A DNA stretch of 64,000 nucleotides from Streptomyces regalis (GTDB taxonomy: Bacteria; Actinomycetota; Actinomycetes; Streptomycetales; Streptomycetaceae): the NCBI RefSeq assembly GCF_001509475.1, contig NZ_LLZG01000036.1, forward strand, positions 62,001 through 126,000. Direction: 5' to 3'. The notes below the pieces were generated by a model. It did no database searches, was not told the origin of the DNA, and worked only from the letters and a program-made list of their open reading frames with translations. Below are positions 1 through 9,722 of this stretch, in pieces (the first letter of the stretch is position 1; each line of letters begins with the position of its first letter). The position numbers and the translations under genes were made by a program.

Positions 1-771
1 GGTCACCTCGTCCGAGAAGGTGGTCAGCCGGGTGTAGACACCCGGGTAACCGGCCTGGGCGCAGCCTTCGCCCCAGGAAGTTATCCCTGCCAGGACGCCC
101 CCGATGAGCAGGGGACCGCCGCTGTCGCCCTGGCAGGTGTCAGTGCCGCCGGAGGTGTATCCGGCGCAGACCATGTCGGACGCGAGGAAGTCCGAACCGT
201 AGGAGCTCGCACAGCTGGAGTTGGAGACGGTCGGCACGGTCGCCGTCCGCAGCTGGTTGGAGGAGCTGCCGTTCGAGGACGTGGTGCCCCAGCCGACGAT
301 GCGGGCGGTGGTGCCGGCCGCGTACACGCCGGTGTCCGAGGAGTCGACGTACGAGGCCGTCGTGTACGGCATCGAGGTCGACAGGGTCAGCACGGCCACG
401 TCGTTGCCGTCGGTGGCGTCCGTGTAGTCCGGGTGGACCCAGATGTCGCTGACCCGGCTGACCGTGCCGTTCGTGCCGTTGCGGTAGGTGCGGCCGCCGA
501 CGACGCGGACACTGCTCGTCGTCTCGCCGACCATGCAGTGGGCGGCGGTGACCACCTTTGTCGCGGAGACGAGCGTGCCACCGCAGAACTGGCTCTGCGA
601 GGCGTCCGTGATCTGCATCATGAAGGGGTACGCGGTCGTCGTGGTCGTCGTGCCGCCCACGATGCGCGTCGACGCGGCCTCAGCGGTGGGGGCGCTGAGC
701 AGTGCGGCCGCGGCGGCGGCAGCGGTCGCCACGACGGCGGCGGTCTTTCTGGCACGGGTGAGCCCGAACAT
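1..771 (-). CDS. Secreted trypsin-like serine protease (S1 family), C-terminus cut by window edge
   Basis: The start is the ATG at 771, preceded by GAGGAG. About 257 residues are visible before the window ends. An N-terminal Ala-rich signal peptide ends near AEAAS, followed by the IVGG activation-site motif of mature trypsins. The catalytic triad is visible: His in TAAHC, Asp in GNDVAVL and Ser in GDSGGP. Cysteines flank each catalytic element as expected for disulfides. It is an extracellular endopeptidase; the Asp before the CQGDSGG segment suggests trypsin-type Lys/Arg specificity. Only the last residues are missing. The LAL regulator gene lies just upstream on the same strand, and the gap between them holds several palindromes, so control by that regulator is plausible but inferred. 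Confidence 0.93.
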   Translation of the reverse strand, partial: MFGLTRARKTAAVVATAAAAAAALLSAPTAEAASTRIVGGTTTTTTAYPFMMQITDASQSQFCGGTLVSATKVVTAAHCMVGETTSSVRVVGGRTYRNGTNGTVSRVSDIWVHPDYTDATDGNDVAVLTLSTSMPYTTASYVDSSDTGVYAAGTTARIVGWGTTSSNGSSSNQLRTATVPTVSNSSCASSYGSDFLASDMVCAGYTSGGTDTCQGDSGGPLLIGGVLAGITSWGEGCAQAGYPGVYTRLTTFSDEVT

Positions 772-827
772 GGGTCTCCTCATTGGGGGTTGCCGGTGGG
801 GGGTCGCGCGGGTGTGGGGGGTTGTGC

Positions 828-853
828 ACGGGGGTCGCGGGACCGACCCCCGT
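828..853. promoter_or_regulatory. Hairpin in protease leader region
   Basis: Ten-base-pair perfect stem ACGGGGGTCG / CGACCCCCGT with a 6-nt loop, lying 57 to 82 bases upstream of the protease start. It could be a leader structure or the terminator of the upstream LAL gene (same strand). There is no U-tract. Confidence 0.5.
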
Positions 854-893
854 GTGCCCGGCGAGCGGCACATCCACAAGGTAGGTCCCGGAA

Positions 894-946
894 GTTCCCC
901 TTCCCAATGAGGGAACCCCCTAAGGGAGTTGGGCAGGGAAAACCCT
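894..946. promoter_or_regulatory. Cluster of GGG/CCC dyads upstream of the protease
   Basis: Three adjacent palindromes: TTCCC-AATGA-GGGAA (901-915, inside the wider GTTCCC...GGGAAC at 894-916), AACCCCCTAAGGGAGTT (914-930) and AGGG-AAAA-CCCT (935-946). They lie between the LAL regulator gene and the protease, on the promoter side of the protease. They are candidate activator or repressor sites; which protein binds is unknown. Confidence 0.5.
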
Positions 947-993
947 CGGTCGAGTCCGGCTAAACCTCCACGGACCGACAAAGACGGGTGAAC

Positions 994-3813
994 TCACGTC
1001 GTACGGCGCCCCGCCGCCAATCTGACGATGTCGACCCGCGATCGGATCCCGAGCTTGCGGTATACGCGGGTAAGTGTCGCTTCGACTGTTTTGACGCTGA
1101 TGAACAGGCGCGCGGCGATCTCCCGGTTGGTCGCGCCCTCCATGACGAGCGCGGCGACCTGACGCTCCATCGAGGCGAGCCCGTCCAGGCCGTCGAGACC
1201 GTCCGGCGTGGCGGCGGGGGTGGGGACCGCCTCCGCGGGGCGCGCGGCGGCGGCCGCCTCGACCTGCCGCAGCCAGGGCAGCGCCCGGCAGCGGCGGAAC
1301 AGCCGGGCCGCCTCGTCGTACGAGGTCGGGCCCGGAGTTCCTGTGCGCAGCTGGGCCAGCGCGAAGGCGGCCCGGGCCTCCTCCAGGCCGTAGCCCAGTT
1401 TGCCGAGCCGGTCCTGTGCCGACGTCAACTGGGCGATGGCGGCGTCCTGTTCGCCCCGTGCGGCGCGGATCAGCGCCTCGGCCCGGTCGAGGACGGCCAG
1501 GACGCTCTCGCGGTCCAGCCGCAGCGCCTGCTCGCGCGTGACGTCGATGACGTCCTGCGCCTCCGCGAACTCGCCGCTGCGCACCAGGGCCTCGGCCAGG
1601 TCGCCGTGCCAGCGGCCCCGTGCCGGGTCGGTGATGCCGAGGCTCTGCTCCACCTCGCGCACCCGGCGCAGCGAACGGACCGCTCCCTCAGTGTCCCCGG
1701 CCACCAACTGGGCGTGGCCGAGGGCGGCCAGAGCGCGGGAGACGTACATCTGGTCGCCGTCCTCCTCGGCGTGCTCCACCGCTTCCCGAGCCAGGGCCAG
1801 CGCCCGGTCCACGTCCCCGCCCGCGGCCTCCGCGAGGGAGGTCAGCACGGCGGAGGCGACCTCGCCGATGCCGGTGTCGCGGGCGAGGCGCAGGCTCTCG
1901 CGGGCCAGGTCGAGGGCGCGCCCGCAGTGCCCGGAGTGCAGCTCGGTCTCCGCGACCCCGCGCAGGAAGTGCACCTCGCTCTCCACCCAGCCGTGCCGGC
2001 GCACCTCGCGCAGCAGCGTGGTGACCGCCGCGCGGGCCTCGGGCAGTTGGTCGCTCATGATCAGCCAGCGGAAGCGGGAGTAGCCGGCCCCGTTGTGATG
2101 GCAGGCCACCCTCGGGTCCTGGGGTTCCTCCAGCGCCCGTCGAATGGTCCCGGGGGCGTCCGCGTGGCCCATGAGGGTCTCGATCTGGGCCTGGAAGGCG
2201 AGCGCCATGAGCTCGGTGTACCGGTCGCCGGCCCGCGCGGCCAGCTCCGCCACATACGCGGCCTCCCCCCGGGCCTCGTCGAAGTCCCCCTCCACGAGCA
2301 GGGCGCGCCACGTCAGCTGGTAGTGGACCAGCGCGAGCAGCTTCGGGTCGTCACCCGCGTCGGCCAGGGCCTGCGGGAAGATCGCGTCGACCTCCGCCAT
2401 GGCATGCCCCGCCGTCTCGATCACCGCGATCCAGGCCCGCACCCGGTCCGCGGGGACGGTCGCCCGGGTGAGCACCTCCCGGGCGATGTCCCGGGCGAGA
2501 TCCAGCTCGCCGGCGGTGATCGCGTCCTCGGCGGCCTCCAGGCGCAGCACCTCCGGGCTCTGCGGGCCGTCCGCCGGGGTGTGCCGGGCGGCGAGCAGGG
2601 AGAGCTGCGCGGCCACCGACGGCGCTCCCCGGTCCCGGGCCAGGGCGGCGGCCTCGGCGAGACGGGCCGCGACCTCCGGGTCGGTGCCGGTGGTCGCAAG
2701 GGCCAGGTGCCGGGCGCGCTCGATCGGGTCGGAGGCCGCCGTGGACAGCGCGGCGTGCGCGGCGCGGCGCTCCTGCGCGGGCGCCTCCGCGTAGAGCGCG
2801 GCGGAGACCATCGGGTGCGCGAACCGCAGGGCGGGACCCTCGGGCTCGGTCGCCAGCAGCCCGAGTTCGGCGGCCTGAGCGGTCTCGGCCTCGGCGTTGT
2901 CGCGGCCGGCCGCGTGCAGCAGGGCCAGCGTGGGGCGGGCGCCCGCGCTTGCGACGAGGAGGGTGCGGCGGGCCTCCTCCGAGAGCATCTCCAGGCGGTT
3001 CAGCACCAGGGCGCGCAGCGAGGTGGGCACCGGCAGGGGTTCGCCGGGGCGGGGCGGGGTGGGGTTCTCGGCGAGGGCGCGGCCCAGTTCGAGGGCGAAC
3101 AGGGCGTTGCCGCCGCTGGTGCGGTGGATGTCCCGGACCGTGGAGCGGGGCAGGCCGGTGTAGCCGCGGTGGTCGAGGAGGACGGACATCTGGGCGCGCG
3201 AGAGGGGGCCGAGGCGTACGGCGAGGGTGTCCGGCGGGGACGCGCGTAGATGGCGGTCGTACTCCTGGCCGTCGGTCCGTACCGCGCACAGCATCCGTAC
3301 CGGGGTGTCGCCGAGGCGGCGGGCGGCGAAGCCGAGGAGTTCGGCGCTGGCCGGGTCGAGCCACTGGAGGTCGTCGGCGACGACGAGGACGGGGCCGGTG
3401 TCGGCGAGGGCGCGCAGGGTGGACAGTACGGCCAGCCGCAGGGCGAGGCCGTCGCGCTGGAGGGTGGACTCGCCGCGGCCGGTGAGCGCCGACTCCAGGG
3501 CGGTGCGCTGGGCGGTGGGGAGCCGCTCGGAGACCTCGTCCAGGACCAGGCCGAGGAGGTCGGCCAGGGCGAGGAAGGGGAGATGGGATTCGGACTCCGT
3601 GGGCGAGCAGCGCAACACGGTGCGTGCCGCCCCGCCGTATTCCGCGGCCAATGCCCGCAGGACCGTCGACTTCCCAATTCCGGCAGGGCCGTGCAGCAGC
3701 ACGCTGCCGCCCCGTCCGAGCTGCTCACGCGCCGCGGTGAACAGCTCCTCCCTGCCGATGACCTGGTCGGGGCGGCATCTGGCAGGCTCCTTGAAGTCCC
3801 GTCGCACGGTCAC
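994..3813 (-). CDS. LAL-type (large ATP-binding LuxR) transcriptional regulator
   Basis: 939 residues, the usual size for the LAL family. An N-terminal AAA-like ATPase domain has Walker A GPAGIGKST at residues 42-50 and Walker B VLVVADD near 142-148. A long helical TPR-like middle follows, and a C-terminal LuxR helix-turn-helix (about 875-935) contains TNREIAARLFISVKTVEATL. The start is GTG at 3813 with GGAGGGGAG just upstream. LAL proteins are ATP-dependent activators, often of neighbouring genes. The only same-strand neighbour downstream is the secreted protease, 222 bp away, making it the most likely local target. The ligand is not predictable. Confidence 0.92.
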   Translation of the reverse strand: MTVRRDFKEPARCRPDQVIGREELFTAAREQLGRGGSVLLHGPAGIGKSTVLRALAAEYGGAARTVLRCSPTESESHLPFLALADLLGLVLDEVSERLPTAQRTALESALTGRGESTLQRDGLALRLAVLSTLRALADTGPVLVVADDLQWLDPASAELLGFAARRLGDTPVRMLCAVRTDGQEYDRHLRASPPDTLAVRLGPLSRAQMSVLLDHRGYTGLPRSTVRDIHRTSGGNALFALELGRALAENPTPPRPGEPLPVPTSLRALVLNRLEMLSEEARRTLLVASAGARPTLALLHAAGRDNAEAETAQAAELGLLATEPEGPALRFAHPMVSAALYAEAPAQERRAAHAALSTAASDPIERARHLALATTGTDPEVAARLAEAAALARDRGAPSVAAQLSLLAARHTPADGPQSPEVLRLEAAEDAITAGELDLARDIAREVLTRATVPADRVRAWIAVIETAGHAMAEVDAIFPQALADAGDDPKLLALVHYQLTWRALLVEGDFDEARGEAAYVAELAARAGDRYTELMALAFQAQIETLMGHADAPGTIRRALEEPQDPRVACHHNGAGYSRFRWLIMSDQLPEARAAVTTLLREVRRHGWVESEVHFLRGVAETELHSGHCGRALDLARESLRLARDTGIGEVASAVLTSLAEAAGGDVDRALALAREAVEHAEEDGDQMYVSRALAALGHAQLVAGDTEGAVRSLRRVREVEQSLGITDPARGRWHGDLAEALVRSGEFAEAQDVIDVTREQALRLDRESVLAVLDRAEALIRAARGEQDAAIAQLTSAQDRLGKLGYGLEEARAAFALAQLRTGTPGPTSYDEAARLFRRCRALPWLRQVEAAAAARPAEAVPTPAATPDGLDGLDGLASMERQVAALVMEGATNREIAARLFISVKTVEATLTRVYRKLGIRSRVDIVRLAAGRRTT

Positions 3814-4016
3814 CGCTCCCCTCCGTGTGTCGTGTTCGGGCCAATATTAGGCAACGGATCTTTGAAATTCGGACCGAAGGCATGGTGAGGCAAATAACAG
3901 CCGCGCAGCATGGGGAAATTCAAGGCTCGGTCGAATGAATAAAGATCGCCCGGGAGAGCCGGCCCGAGGGGGGCGACCTGCGGTCCTGCGGGACCCCACT
4001 CCCGCAGATTCCGGCC

Positions 4017-4862
4017 CTAGGGCAGCAAACCCGCCCGACGTGCCGCCACCACCGCCTCACCACGGGTGTGCGTGCCCAGCTTTTGCATCGCCGAGCGCAG
4101 ATAGCCCTTGACCGTCTCCGCCCGCAGCCCCAGCCGCTCGGCGGCGGCCGCGTTCGTCGAGCCTGCGGCCACGCACGCCAGCACATCCAGTTCGCGGGGG
4201 GACAGCTCTACGCCGCTTCGCGCAGGCCCCTCCGTCAGCAGGCCGCAGGCCTCGAGGAGCTCCGCGCGCAGGGCGGGGTCGCTGATCCGCGGGGCCAGGG
4301 CACGCAGTGTCGCGTGGGCCTCGCGGACCTGCTCCCACGCGGAGACCCGGTCGGACGGCGCCGTCTCCAGCCGAGCCGTCTCCGGCCGGGCCGCCTCCAG
4401 CAACACCCGCACCTCGTCCCGCACCACCAGCGCCTGCTCCACGTCCCGCGCCGCCGCCACGGCAGCCGTCAGCGTGCGGTCACCGAGAGGCTGGGCCGTG
4501 CGCAGGGCGCCGTACAGGACACCGCGTACCCGGCGTCGTACGACGACGGGGACCGCCAGCACCGAACGCAGTCCCTCCGCGGCGACCGCGGCGTCGTACT
4601 CGTGGGTGATCTGCCGGGAGACGGAGTAGTCCGTGACCGCGCAGGGGCGGGCGAGGGCCACCGCCTTGCCGCCCAAGCCATTGCCGGCGGTCACCGCGAG
4701 TCTCCTCAGGGACTCGGTGGCTGTGCCGTTCAGTTCGCTGATGCGCATGCGTGAGCGCCCGGACTCCACCAGGCCGCCGAAGGCGACCGGGAGCCCGGTC
4801 GAGCGACGCAGGCGCGCCAGCGCGCCCCTTATCTCCACAGTTGCGGCCGCGTCCACTGCCAC
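4017..4862 (-). CDS. GAF-domain LuxR-type transcriptional regulator
   Basis: 281 residues. The N-terminal 150 residues look like a GAF sensor (LGGKAVALARP...DYSVSRQITHEYDAAV...LRSVLAVPVVVRRRVRGVLYGAL). The C-terminus, about 217-281, is a LuxR HTH (LSPRELDVLACVAAGSTNAAAAERL, then ETVKGYLRSAMQKLGTHTR). It starts at GTG 4862 and is transcribed away from the acyl-CoA ligase pair. The 123-bp gap between them holds a perfect palindrome. This arrangement suggests it senses a small aromatic or acyl molecule and controls the ligases. The family is secure; the ligand is inferred. Confidence 0.9.
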   Translation of the reverse strand: MAVDAAATVEIRGALARLRRSTGLPVAFGGLVESGRSRMRISELNGTATESLRRLAVTAGNGLGGKAVALARPCAVTDYSVSRQITHEYDAAVAAEGLRSVLAVPVVVRRRVRGVLYGALRTAQPLGDRTLTAAVAAARDVEQALVVRDEVRVLLEAARPETARLETAPSDRVSAWEQVREAHATLRALAPRISDPALRAELLEACGLLTEGPARSGVELSPRELDVLACVAAGSTNAAAAERLGLRAETVKGYLRSAMQKLGTHTRGEAVVAARRAGLLP

Positions 4863-4898
4863 GTCCTTGCCCTTTCAGTGCGGCTTCCTGGAGCGCAC

Positions 4899-4914
4899 AC
4901 CCCCGTTCGGGGGT
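4899..4914. promoter_or_regulatory. Palindrome between divergent GAF-LuxR gene and ligase operon
   Basis: ACCCCCGTTCGGGGGT is a 7-bp inverted repeat around TT. It lies 37 bp upstream of the regulator start and 72 bp upstream of the ligase start, where a shared operator would be expected. Confidence 0.55.
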
Positions 4915-4985
4915 AGTGAGACCCACGTCACGGATTAGACGATGACCGAGAGCCGCCCGGCAAGGTCCGGTAACCAGGAGGACAG

Positions 4986-6656
4986 ATGACGACGGGGACG
5001 GAGCTGTTCCGCAACGCGCGGGACTTCCTGCTCGAGCACCGCGAGGACTACGCGACTGCCTACGAAGGTTTTGCCTGGCCCCGGCCCGAGCGGTTCAACT
5101 GGGCCCTCGACTGGTTCGACGTCATCGCGGACGGAAACGACCGCACCGCGCTGCACATCGTCGAGGAGGACGGCAGCGAGGTCCAGCTGTCCTTCGCCGA
5201 GATGGCCGAGCGGTCCGCCCGGGTCGCGGGCTGGCTGCGGGCGCGCGGCGTCCGCGCCGAGGACCGCATCCTCGTCATGCTCGGCAACCAGGCCGAGCTG
5301 TGGGAGACCGCCCTCGCCGCGATGAAGCTGCGCGCCGTCGTCATCCCGGCCACCCCGCTGCTCGGCCCCGCCGACCTGCGCGACCGGGTGGAGCGGGGAC
5401 GCGTCCGGCATGTGCTGGTGCGGGCCGAGGACACCGGCAAGTTCGACGAGGTGCCCGGCCGCTACACGCGCATCAGCGTCGGCGGGGTGCGCGAGGGGTG
5501 GCAGTCGTACGAGGACGCGTACACCGCCTCCGCCGAGTTCACCCCCGACGGTTCGACCGCCTCCGACGACCCGCTGATGCTCTACTTCACCTCCGGCACC
5601 ACCGCCCGCCCCAAGCTGGTCGAGCACACCCACACCTCGTACCCGATCGGGCACCTGGCCACCATGTACTGGATCGGCCTCAAGCCCGGCGACGTGCACC
5701 TGAACATCTCCTCGCCCGGCTGGGCCAAGCACGCCTGGTCCAACCTTTTCGCGCCGTGGAACGCGGAGGCGACCGTCTTCCTCCACAACTACACGCGCTT
5801 CGACGCCGTCCGGCTGATGGCGGAGATGGACCGCGCGGGCGTCACCACCTTCTGCGCCCCGCCGACTGTCTGGCGCATGCTCATCCAGGCCGACCTGAGC
5901 GCCCTGCGCACCCCGCCCCGCGAGGCCGTGGCAGCCGGTGAGCCGCTCAACCCCGAGGTCATCGAGCGGGTGCGGGAGGCCTGGGGCGTGACCATCCGGG
6001 ACGGCTTCGGGCAGACCGAGACGGCCGTCCAGGTCTCCAACAGCCCCGGCCAGCCGCTGAAGACCGGCTCGATGGGCCGCCCCAGCCCCGGCTTCCGCGT
6101 CGAACTCCTCGACCCGGTCTCCGGCGCGCCGGGGGCCGAGGAGGGCGAGATCGCCCTCGACCTGTCCGCCCGCCCCGTCGGCGTGATGACCGGCTACCAC
6201 GGTGACGCCGACCGTACGGCGGAGGCGATGGCCGGCGGTTACTACCGGACAGGAGACATCGGTTCGCGAGACGCCGACGGATACATCACCTACGTCGGGC
6301 GGGCCGACGACGTCTTCAAGGCGTCGGACTACAAGATCAGCCCCTTCGAGCTGGAGAGCGCCCTGCTGGAGCACGACGCGGTGGCCGAGGCCGCCGTCGT
6401 GCCCGCGCCGGACGAGCTGCGGCTCGCGGTGCCGAAGGCGTACGTCGTCCTGGCGGAGGGCTGGGAGCCCGGCCCCGACACGGCCAAGGTGCTCTTCGAG
6501 CACTCACGGGAGGTCCTGGCGCCGTACAAGCGCGTCCGCCGTCTGGAGTTCGCGCCGCTGCCCAAGACCGTCTCCGGCAAGATCCGCCGGATCGAGCTGC
6601 GCGAGGCCACGGCGGTGGGCTCGGACGCCGAGTACCGCGAGGAGGACTTCCGGTGA
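4986..6656 (+). CDS. Acyl-CoA synthetase (AMP-forming), benzoate/medium-chain ligase-like
   Basis: 556 residues of the ANL adenylating family, converting a carboxylic acid, ATP and CoA to an acyl-CoA through an acyl-AMP. Visible motifs are the P-loop [11 protein letters not shown] (about 198-208), [25 protein letters not shown], and the C-terminal [10 protein letters not shown] whose Lys is the adenylation catalyst. The overall pattern is closest to medium-chain/benzoate-type CoA ligases; the exact acid cannot be read. The start ATG 4986 has AGGAGGA 4-10 bases upstream. Its stop overlaps the start of the next ligase by 4 bp (GTGA), so the two are translationally coupled. Confidence 0.9.
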   Translation: MTTGTELFRNARDFLLEHREDYATAYEGFAWPRPERFNWALDWFDVIADGNDRTALHIVEEDGSEVQLSFAEMAERSARVAGWLRARGVRAEDRILVMLGNQAELWETALAAMKLRAVVIPATPLLGPADLRDRVERGRVRHVLVRAEDTGKFDEVPGRYTRISVGGVREGWQSYEDAYTASAEFTPDGSTASDDPLMLYFTSGTTARPKLVEHTHTSYPIGHLATMYWIGLKPGDVHLNISSPGWAKHAWSNLFAPWNAEATVFLHNYTRFDAVRLMAEMDRAGVTTFCAPPTVWRMLIQADLSALRTPPREAVAAGEPLNPEVIERVREAWGVTIRDGFGQTETAVQVSNSPGQPLKTGSMGRPSPGFRVELLDPVSGAPGAEEGEIALDLSARPVGVMTGYHGDADRTAEAMAGGYYRTGDIGSRDADGYITYVGRADDVFKASDYKISPFELESALLEHDAVAEAAVVPAPDELRLAVPKAYVVLAEGWEPGPDTAKVLFEHSREVLAPYKRVRRLEFAPLPKTVSGKIRRIELREATAVGSDAEYREEDFR

Positions 6657-8245
6657 CCGCACAGCTGTCGTACACCCACGGGACGAGCGAGACGGTTCTG
6701 CTCGGCGAGACGATCGGGGCCGGCCTGGACCGGGCCGTCGCCGCCTGGCCGGACCGGGAGGCGTTGGTCGACGTACCGTCCGGGCGGCGCTGGACGTACG
6801 CCCGGTTCGCCGCCGACGTCGACGAGTTGGCGTACGCGCTGCTCGCGAGCGGGGTCGCCAAGGGCGACCGGGTGGGCATCTGGGCGATCAACTGTCCCGA
6901 GTGGGTCCTGGTCCAGTACGCCACGGCCCGCATCGGCGCGATCATGGTGAACATCAACCCGGCCTACCGCACCCACGAGGTCGAGTACGTCCTCAACCAG
7001 GCCGGGATCTCGCTGCTCTTCGCATCCCTGAGCCACAAGACCAGCGACTACCGGGCGATGGTCGAGCAGGTGCGCGGCAAGTGCCCGCAGCTGCGGGAGA
7101 CCGTGTTCATCGGGGACCCGAGCTGGGAGGCGCTGATCGGGCGGGGAACGCCGGTTCCGTTCGAGGAGCTGTCCTGCGACGACCCGATCAACATCCAGTA
7201 CACGTCGGGCACGACGGGCTTCCCCAAGGGGGCGACCCTCTCCCACCACAACATCCTCAACAACGGTTACTTCGTGGGGGAGCTGATCGCCTACAGCGAG
7301 CAGGACCGGGTGTGCGTCCCCGTGCCCTTCTACCACTGCTTCGGCATGGTCATGGGCAATCTCGCCGCCACCTCCCACGGCGCCTGCATCGTGATCCCGG
7401 CCCCGTCCTTCGATCCGAAGGCCACCCTGGAGGCCGTCCAGCAGGAGCGCTGCACCTCCCTGTACGGCGTACCGACCATGTTCATCGCGGAGCTGAACCA
7501 CCCCGACTTCGCCTCGTACGACCTCTCCTCCCTGCGCACCGGGATCATGGCGGGCTCGCCCTGCCCGGTGGAGGTGATGAGGCGGGTGGTCACCGAGATG
7601 CACATGGCCGAGGTGTCGATCTGCTACGGCATGACGGAGACCTCGCCCGTCTCCGCCCAGACCCGGCGCGACGACGACCTGGAACACCGCACCGGCACGG
7701 TCGGCCGTGTGCTGCCGCACATCGAGGTGAAGGTCGTCGACCCGGCGACCGGCGTGACCCAGCCTCGGGGAACGGCGGGGGAGCTGTGCACCCGCGGCTA
7801 CAGCGTGATGCTCGGCTACTGGAACGAGCCCGAGAAGACCGCCGAGGCCGTCGACCGCGGCCGCTGGATGCACACCGGTGACCTCGCGACGATGCGGGAG
7901 GACGGCTATGTCGAGATCGTCGGCCGCATCAAGGACATGATCATCCGGGGCGGCGAGAACATCTACCCGCGCGAGATCGAGGAGTTCCTGTACGCCCACC
8001 CCAAGATCGCGGACGTCCAGGTCGTCGGGGTGCCGCACGAGCGGTACGGCGAGGAGGTGCTGGCCTGCGTCATCCCGCGCGACACGGGCGACCCGCTGAC
8101 GCTGCAGGAGCTACGGGGGTTCTGCGACGGGCGGCTGGCGCACTACAAGATCCCGAGCCGGTTGCGGATCCTCGACTCCTTCCCGATGACCGTGTCCGGG
8201 AAGGTGCGGAAGGTGGAGCTGCGGGAGAAGTACGGGGCCCACTGA
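6653..8245 (+). CDS. Fatty-acid/short-chain acyl-CoA synthetase (AMP-binding)
   Basis: 530-residue ANL-family ligase. Motifs are [18 protein letters not shown] (about 182-199), [30 protein letters not shown], the hinge and cap region [19 protein letters not shown], and C-terminal [10 protein letters not shown]. It begins at a GTG overlapping the previous gene's stop. Two different ligases in one coupled operon suggest activation of two acids in one catabolic route, or broad acid scavenging. No acyl-CoA dehydrogenase or hydratase is nearby. Family assignment is firm; substrate is not known. Confidence 0.9.
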   Translation: MTAQLSYTHGTSETVLLGETIGAGLDRAVAAWPDREALVDVPSGRRWTYARFAADVDELAYALLASGVAKGDRVGIWAINCPEWVLVQYATARIGAIMVNINPAYRTHEVEYVLNQAGISLLFASLSHKTSDYRAMVEQVRGKCPQLRETVFIGDPSWEALIGRGTPVPFEELSCDDPINIQYTSGTTGFPKGATLSHHNILNNGYFVGELIAYSEQDRVCVPVPFYHCFGMVMGNLAATSHGACIVIPAPSFDPKATLEAVQQERCTSLYGVPTMFIAELNHPDFASYDLSSLRTGIMAGSPCPVEVMRRVVTEMHMAEVSICYGMTETSPVSAQTRRDDDLEHRTGTVGRVLPHIEVKVVDPATGVTQPRGTAGELCTRGYSVMLGYWNEPEKTAEAVDRGRWMHTGDLATMREDGYVEIVGRIKDMIIRGGENIYPREIEEFLYAHPKIADVQVVGVPHERYGEEVLACVIPRDTGDPLTLQELRGFCDGRLAHYKIPSRLRILDSFPMTVSGKVRKVELREKYGAH

Positions 8246-8264
8246 GGCCGGCTGCGGCGCTTGC

Positions 8265-8768
8265 CTAGCCCCGGCGCATACAGACCCGTGGCCATCGGTC
8301 GAGGCCGAGTTCCGCCTCGTGGGCGCGGATCTTCCGCAGCCCCGGGGTGAGCTCGGCCTCGTCCAGGACGCGGAAGCCGAGGCGTTCGTAGTACGGCGCG
8401 TTCCACGGAATCTCGGTGAAGGTGGTCAGGGTGAGAGCGGTCAGGCCCTCCTCGCGTGCGCGGTCGGCGGCGTGCGCGAGGAGGGCCTGGCCCATGCGGC
8501 GGTGCGCGTGGTCCGGGTGTACCGAGACCTGCTCGACGTGCAGCGCGCCGTCTACGGGCTCGGAGATCAGATAGCCGACCGGGCGGTCACCGTCGTCGCA
8601 GGCGACCCAGGCGCGCCCTGCCCGGCGGAACTGCTCCAGGACGTCCAGGGCGGGCGGCTCGTCGTCGGCGATCGCCGCCATGCCGAGGGCACGGAAGGCG
8701 GATCCTGCGGCGCGCTCGATGTCCTGGAGGGCCGGGAGCTCGGCGGGCGTGGCGGGGCGGATGCGCAT
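8265..8768 (-). CDS. GNAT family N-acetyltransferase
   Basis: 167 residues beginning MRIRPATPAELPAL at ATG 8768. Typical GNAT features are VEQVSVHPDHAHRRMGQALLAHA (acetyl-CoA binding R/Q-x-x-G-x-G/A region, here RRMGQAL) and the C-terminal APYYERLGFRVL motif. It would transfer an acetyl group from acetyl-CoA to an amine substrate that cannot be predicted. It is convergent with the ligase operon, with only about 20 bp between the stops. A longer in-frame extension upstream of 8768 looks like antisense to the neighbouring gene and was not used. Confidence 0.88.
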   Translation of the reverse strand: MRIRPATPAELPALQDIERAAGSAFRALGMAAIADDEPPALDVLEQFRRAGRAWVACDDGDRPVGYLISEPVDGALHVEQVSVHPDHAHRRMGQALLAHAADRAREEGLTALTLTTFTEIPWNAPYYERLGFRVLDEAELTPGLRKIRAHEAELGLDRWPRVCMRRG

Positions 8769-8809
8769 GTGCCGAGTGTCCGCCGGTGGCTGCGCTCGGC
8801 GCGAGCGGA

Positions 8810-9490
8810 CTACCGGGCCCCCGTCGCGTCCAGTTCGTCGGCGAGGCTGTTGACCGGCTGGGGCGTGCCCGTGAGGTCGAGGACGAACAGGGGGACGCCG
8901 AGGGTGTCGGCTCGGGTGCGGGCCTCGGGGGCGTATCCGGAGAGGGAGAAGTACACGCAGGCCGCGGACTCCGTCATGGCCGTCAGCCACAGGCACTCCA
9001 CGTCCCGCAGGGAGGCCGGACGTACGGTCGGGTCGACCTGGGCGAGCAGACCGTGGGCGGCGATGCCGATGCCGGTCGGGGGCCGCTGGTCGGCGCGGCG
9101 GATGTCCCGGTAGCCGAGCCAGCGCAGATAGACGGCGGCTGCCGTGACCGCGTCGCGCGCGGTGCGGATCGTGACGGGCTGGAAGACGCGGCGCGCGGCG
9201 GGCGCCTTCTGCCGCGCCGAGCCCGTGTCGGCCCGCGCCACCGGAACGCGCAGCAGCGTCCCGCAGGGACAGCCCACCTCCGGACGGGGCCACTCGCTCC
9301 TTCTGCCGCACGCCGCACAGCGCACGCCGATCCACTCGTCGTCCCAGGCCCGATGCACGACGGCCGTCGCGGCCCCGTCCGGATCGAGCGCCGGTGCGAC
9401 GGGCGCCCCGCACTGACACGGATAGGCAGGTGCCTCGTAGAGATGCTCGCGCCGGCAGGCCGGGCAGCGCACCGACACGCTCTCGGACAT
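8810..9490 (-). CDS. Zinc-ribbon protein with restriction-endonuclease-like C-terminal domain
   Basis: 226 residues from ATG 9490. The N-terminal 85 residues carry four Cys pairs (CPAC, CQCG, CAAC, CPCG), which look like two zinc ribbons. The C-terminal half (about 110-226) has RTARDAVTAAAVYLRWLGYRDI and a TESAACVYFSLSGYAPEARTRADTLGVPLFVLDLTG segment. This resembles Mrr/PD-(D/E)XK-like folds found in actinobacterial hypothetical proteins, but no clear D...ExK catalytic set is visible, so nuclease activity is uncertain. It reads away from gcl. Confidence 0.7.
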   Translation of the reverse strand: MSESVSVRCPACRREHLYEAPAYPCQCGAPVAPALDPDGAATAVVHRAWDDEWIGVRCAACGRRSEWPRPEVGCPCGTLLRVPVARADTGSARQKAPAARRVFQPVTIRTARDAVTAAAVYLRWLGYRDIRRADQRPPTGIGIAAHGLLAQVDPTVRPASLRDVECLWLTAMTESAACVYFSLSGYAPEARTRADTLGVPLFVLDLTGTPQPVNSLADELDATGAR

Positions 9491-9563
9491 GGCCCACTCC
9501 AGGACGACCTCGCATCGGACAGCGCTCCCATCGTCCTCCAGGTGGTGCCCGGTTGTCCGCCTC

Positions 9564-9592
9564 TTGACGGTCTTCACCCACCCACCTACATT
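9564..9592 (+). promoter_or_regulatory. Promoter of gcl
   Basis: TTGACG (9564-9569), a 17-bp spacer and TACATT (9587-9592) form a good sigma-HrdB-type promoter. Predicted transcription start is about 9599, inside the operator pair. Confidence 0.65.
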
Positions 9593-9594
9593 GC

Positions 9595-9630
9595 TTCCAG
9601 ATAGTAGAAAATAGTTTCCGCGATACGGAA
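9595..9630. promoter_or_regulatory. Tandem TTCC-N7-GGAA operators upstream of gcl
   Basis: TTCCGCGATACGGAA (9616-9630) is a near-perfect 15-bp palindrome. TTCCAGATAGTAGAA (9595-9609) is a weaker copy exactly 21 bp upstream. The pair covers the predicted transcription start, consistent with repression. The same paired layout is seen at hyi, malate synthase and the IclR gene, so the IclR/AllR-type repressor encoded in this window is the likely binder. Confidence 0.75.
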
Positions 9631-9722
9631 TTAACAAGATCGCGGGAATGTCATCGTCACGGAATTGCTCACCGCGGGGCGCGACGGGAGTGCGAATCCG
9701 ACAGCCGAAGCAGGAGTACTCA

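Noticed and set aside
988..3249. Plus-strand open frame of about 750 codons opposite the LAL regulator gene
   Set aside because: Mirror-image artefact of high GC third positions; Arg/Gly/Val-rich translation, no family features, and the minus strand has a complete LAL protein.
9648..9722. Earlier in-frame start for gcl
   Set aside because: It would begin just after the operators and skip the strong AGGAG before ATG 9723; the added residues are not family-like.
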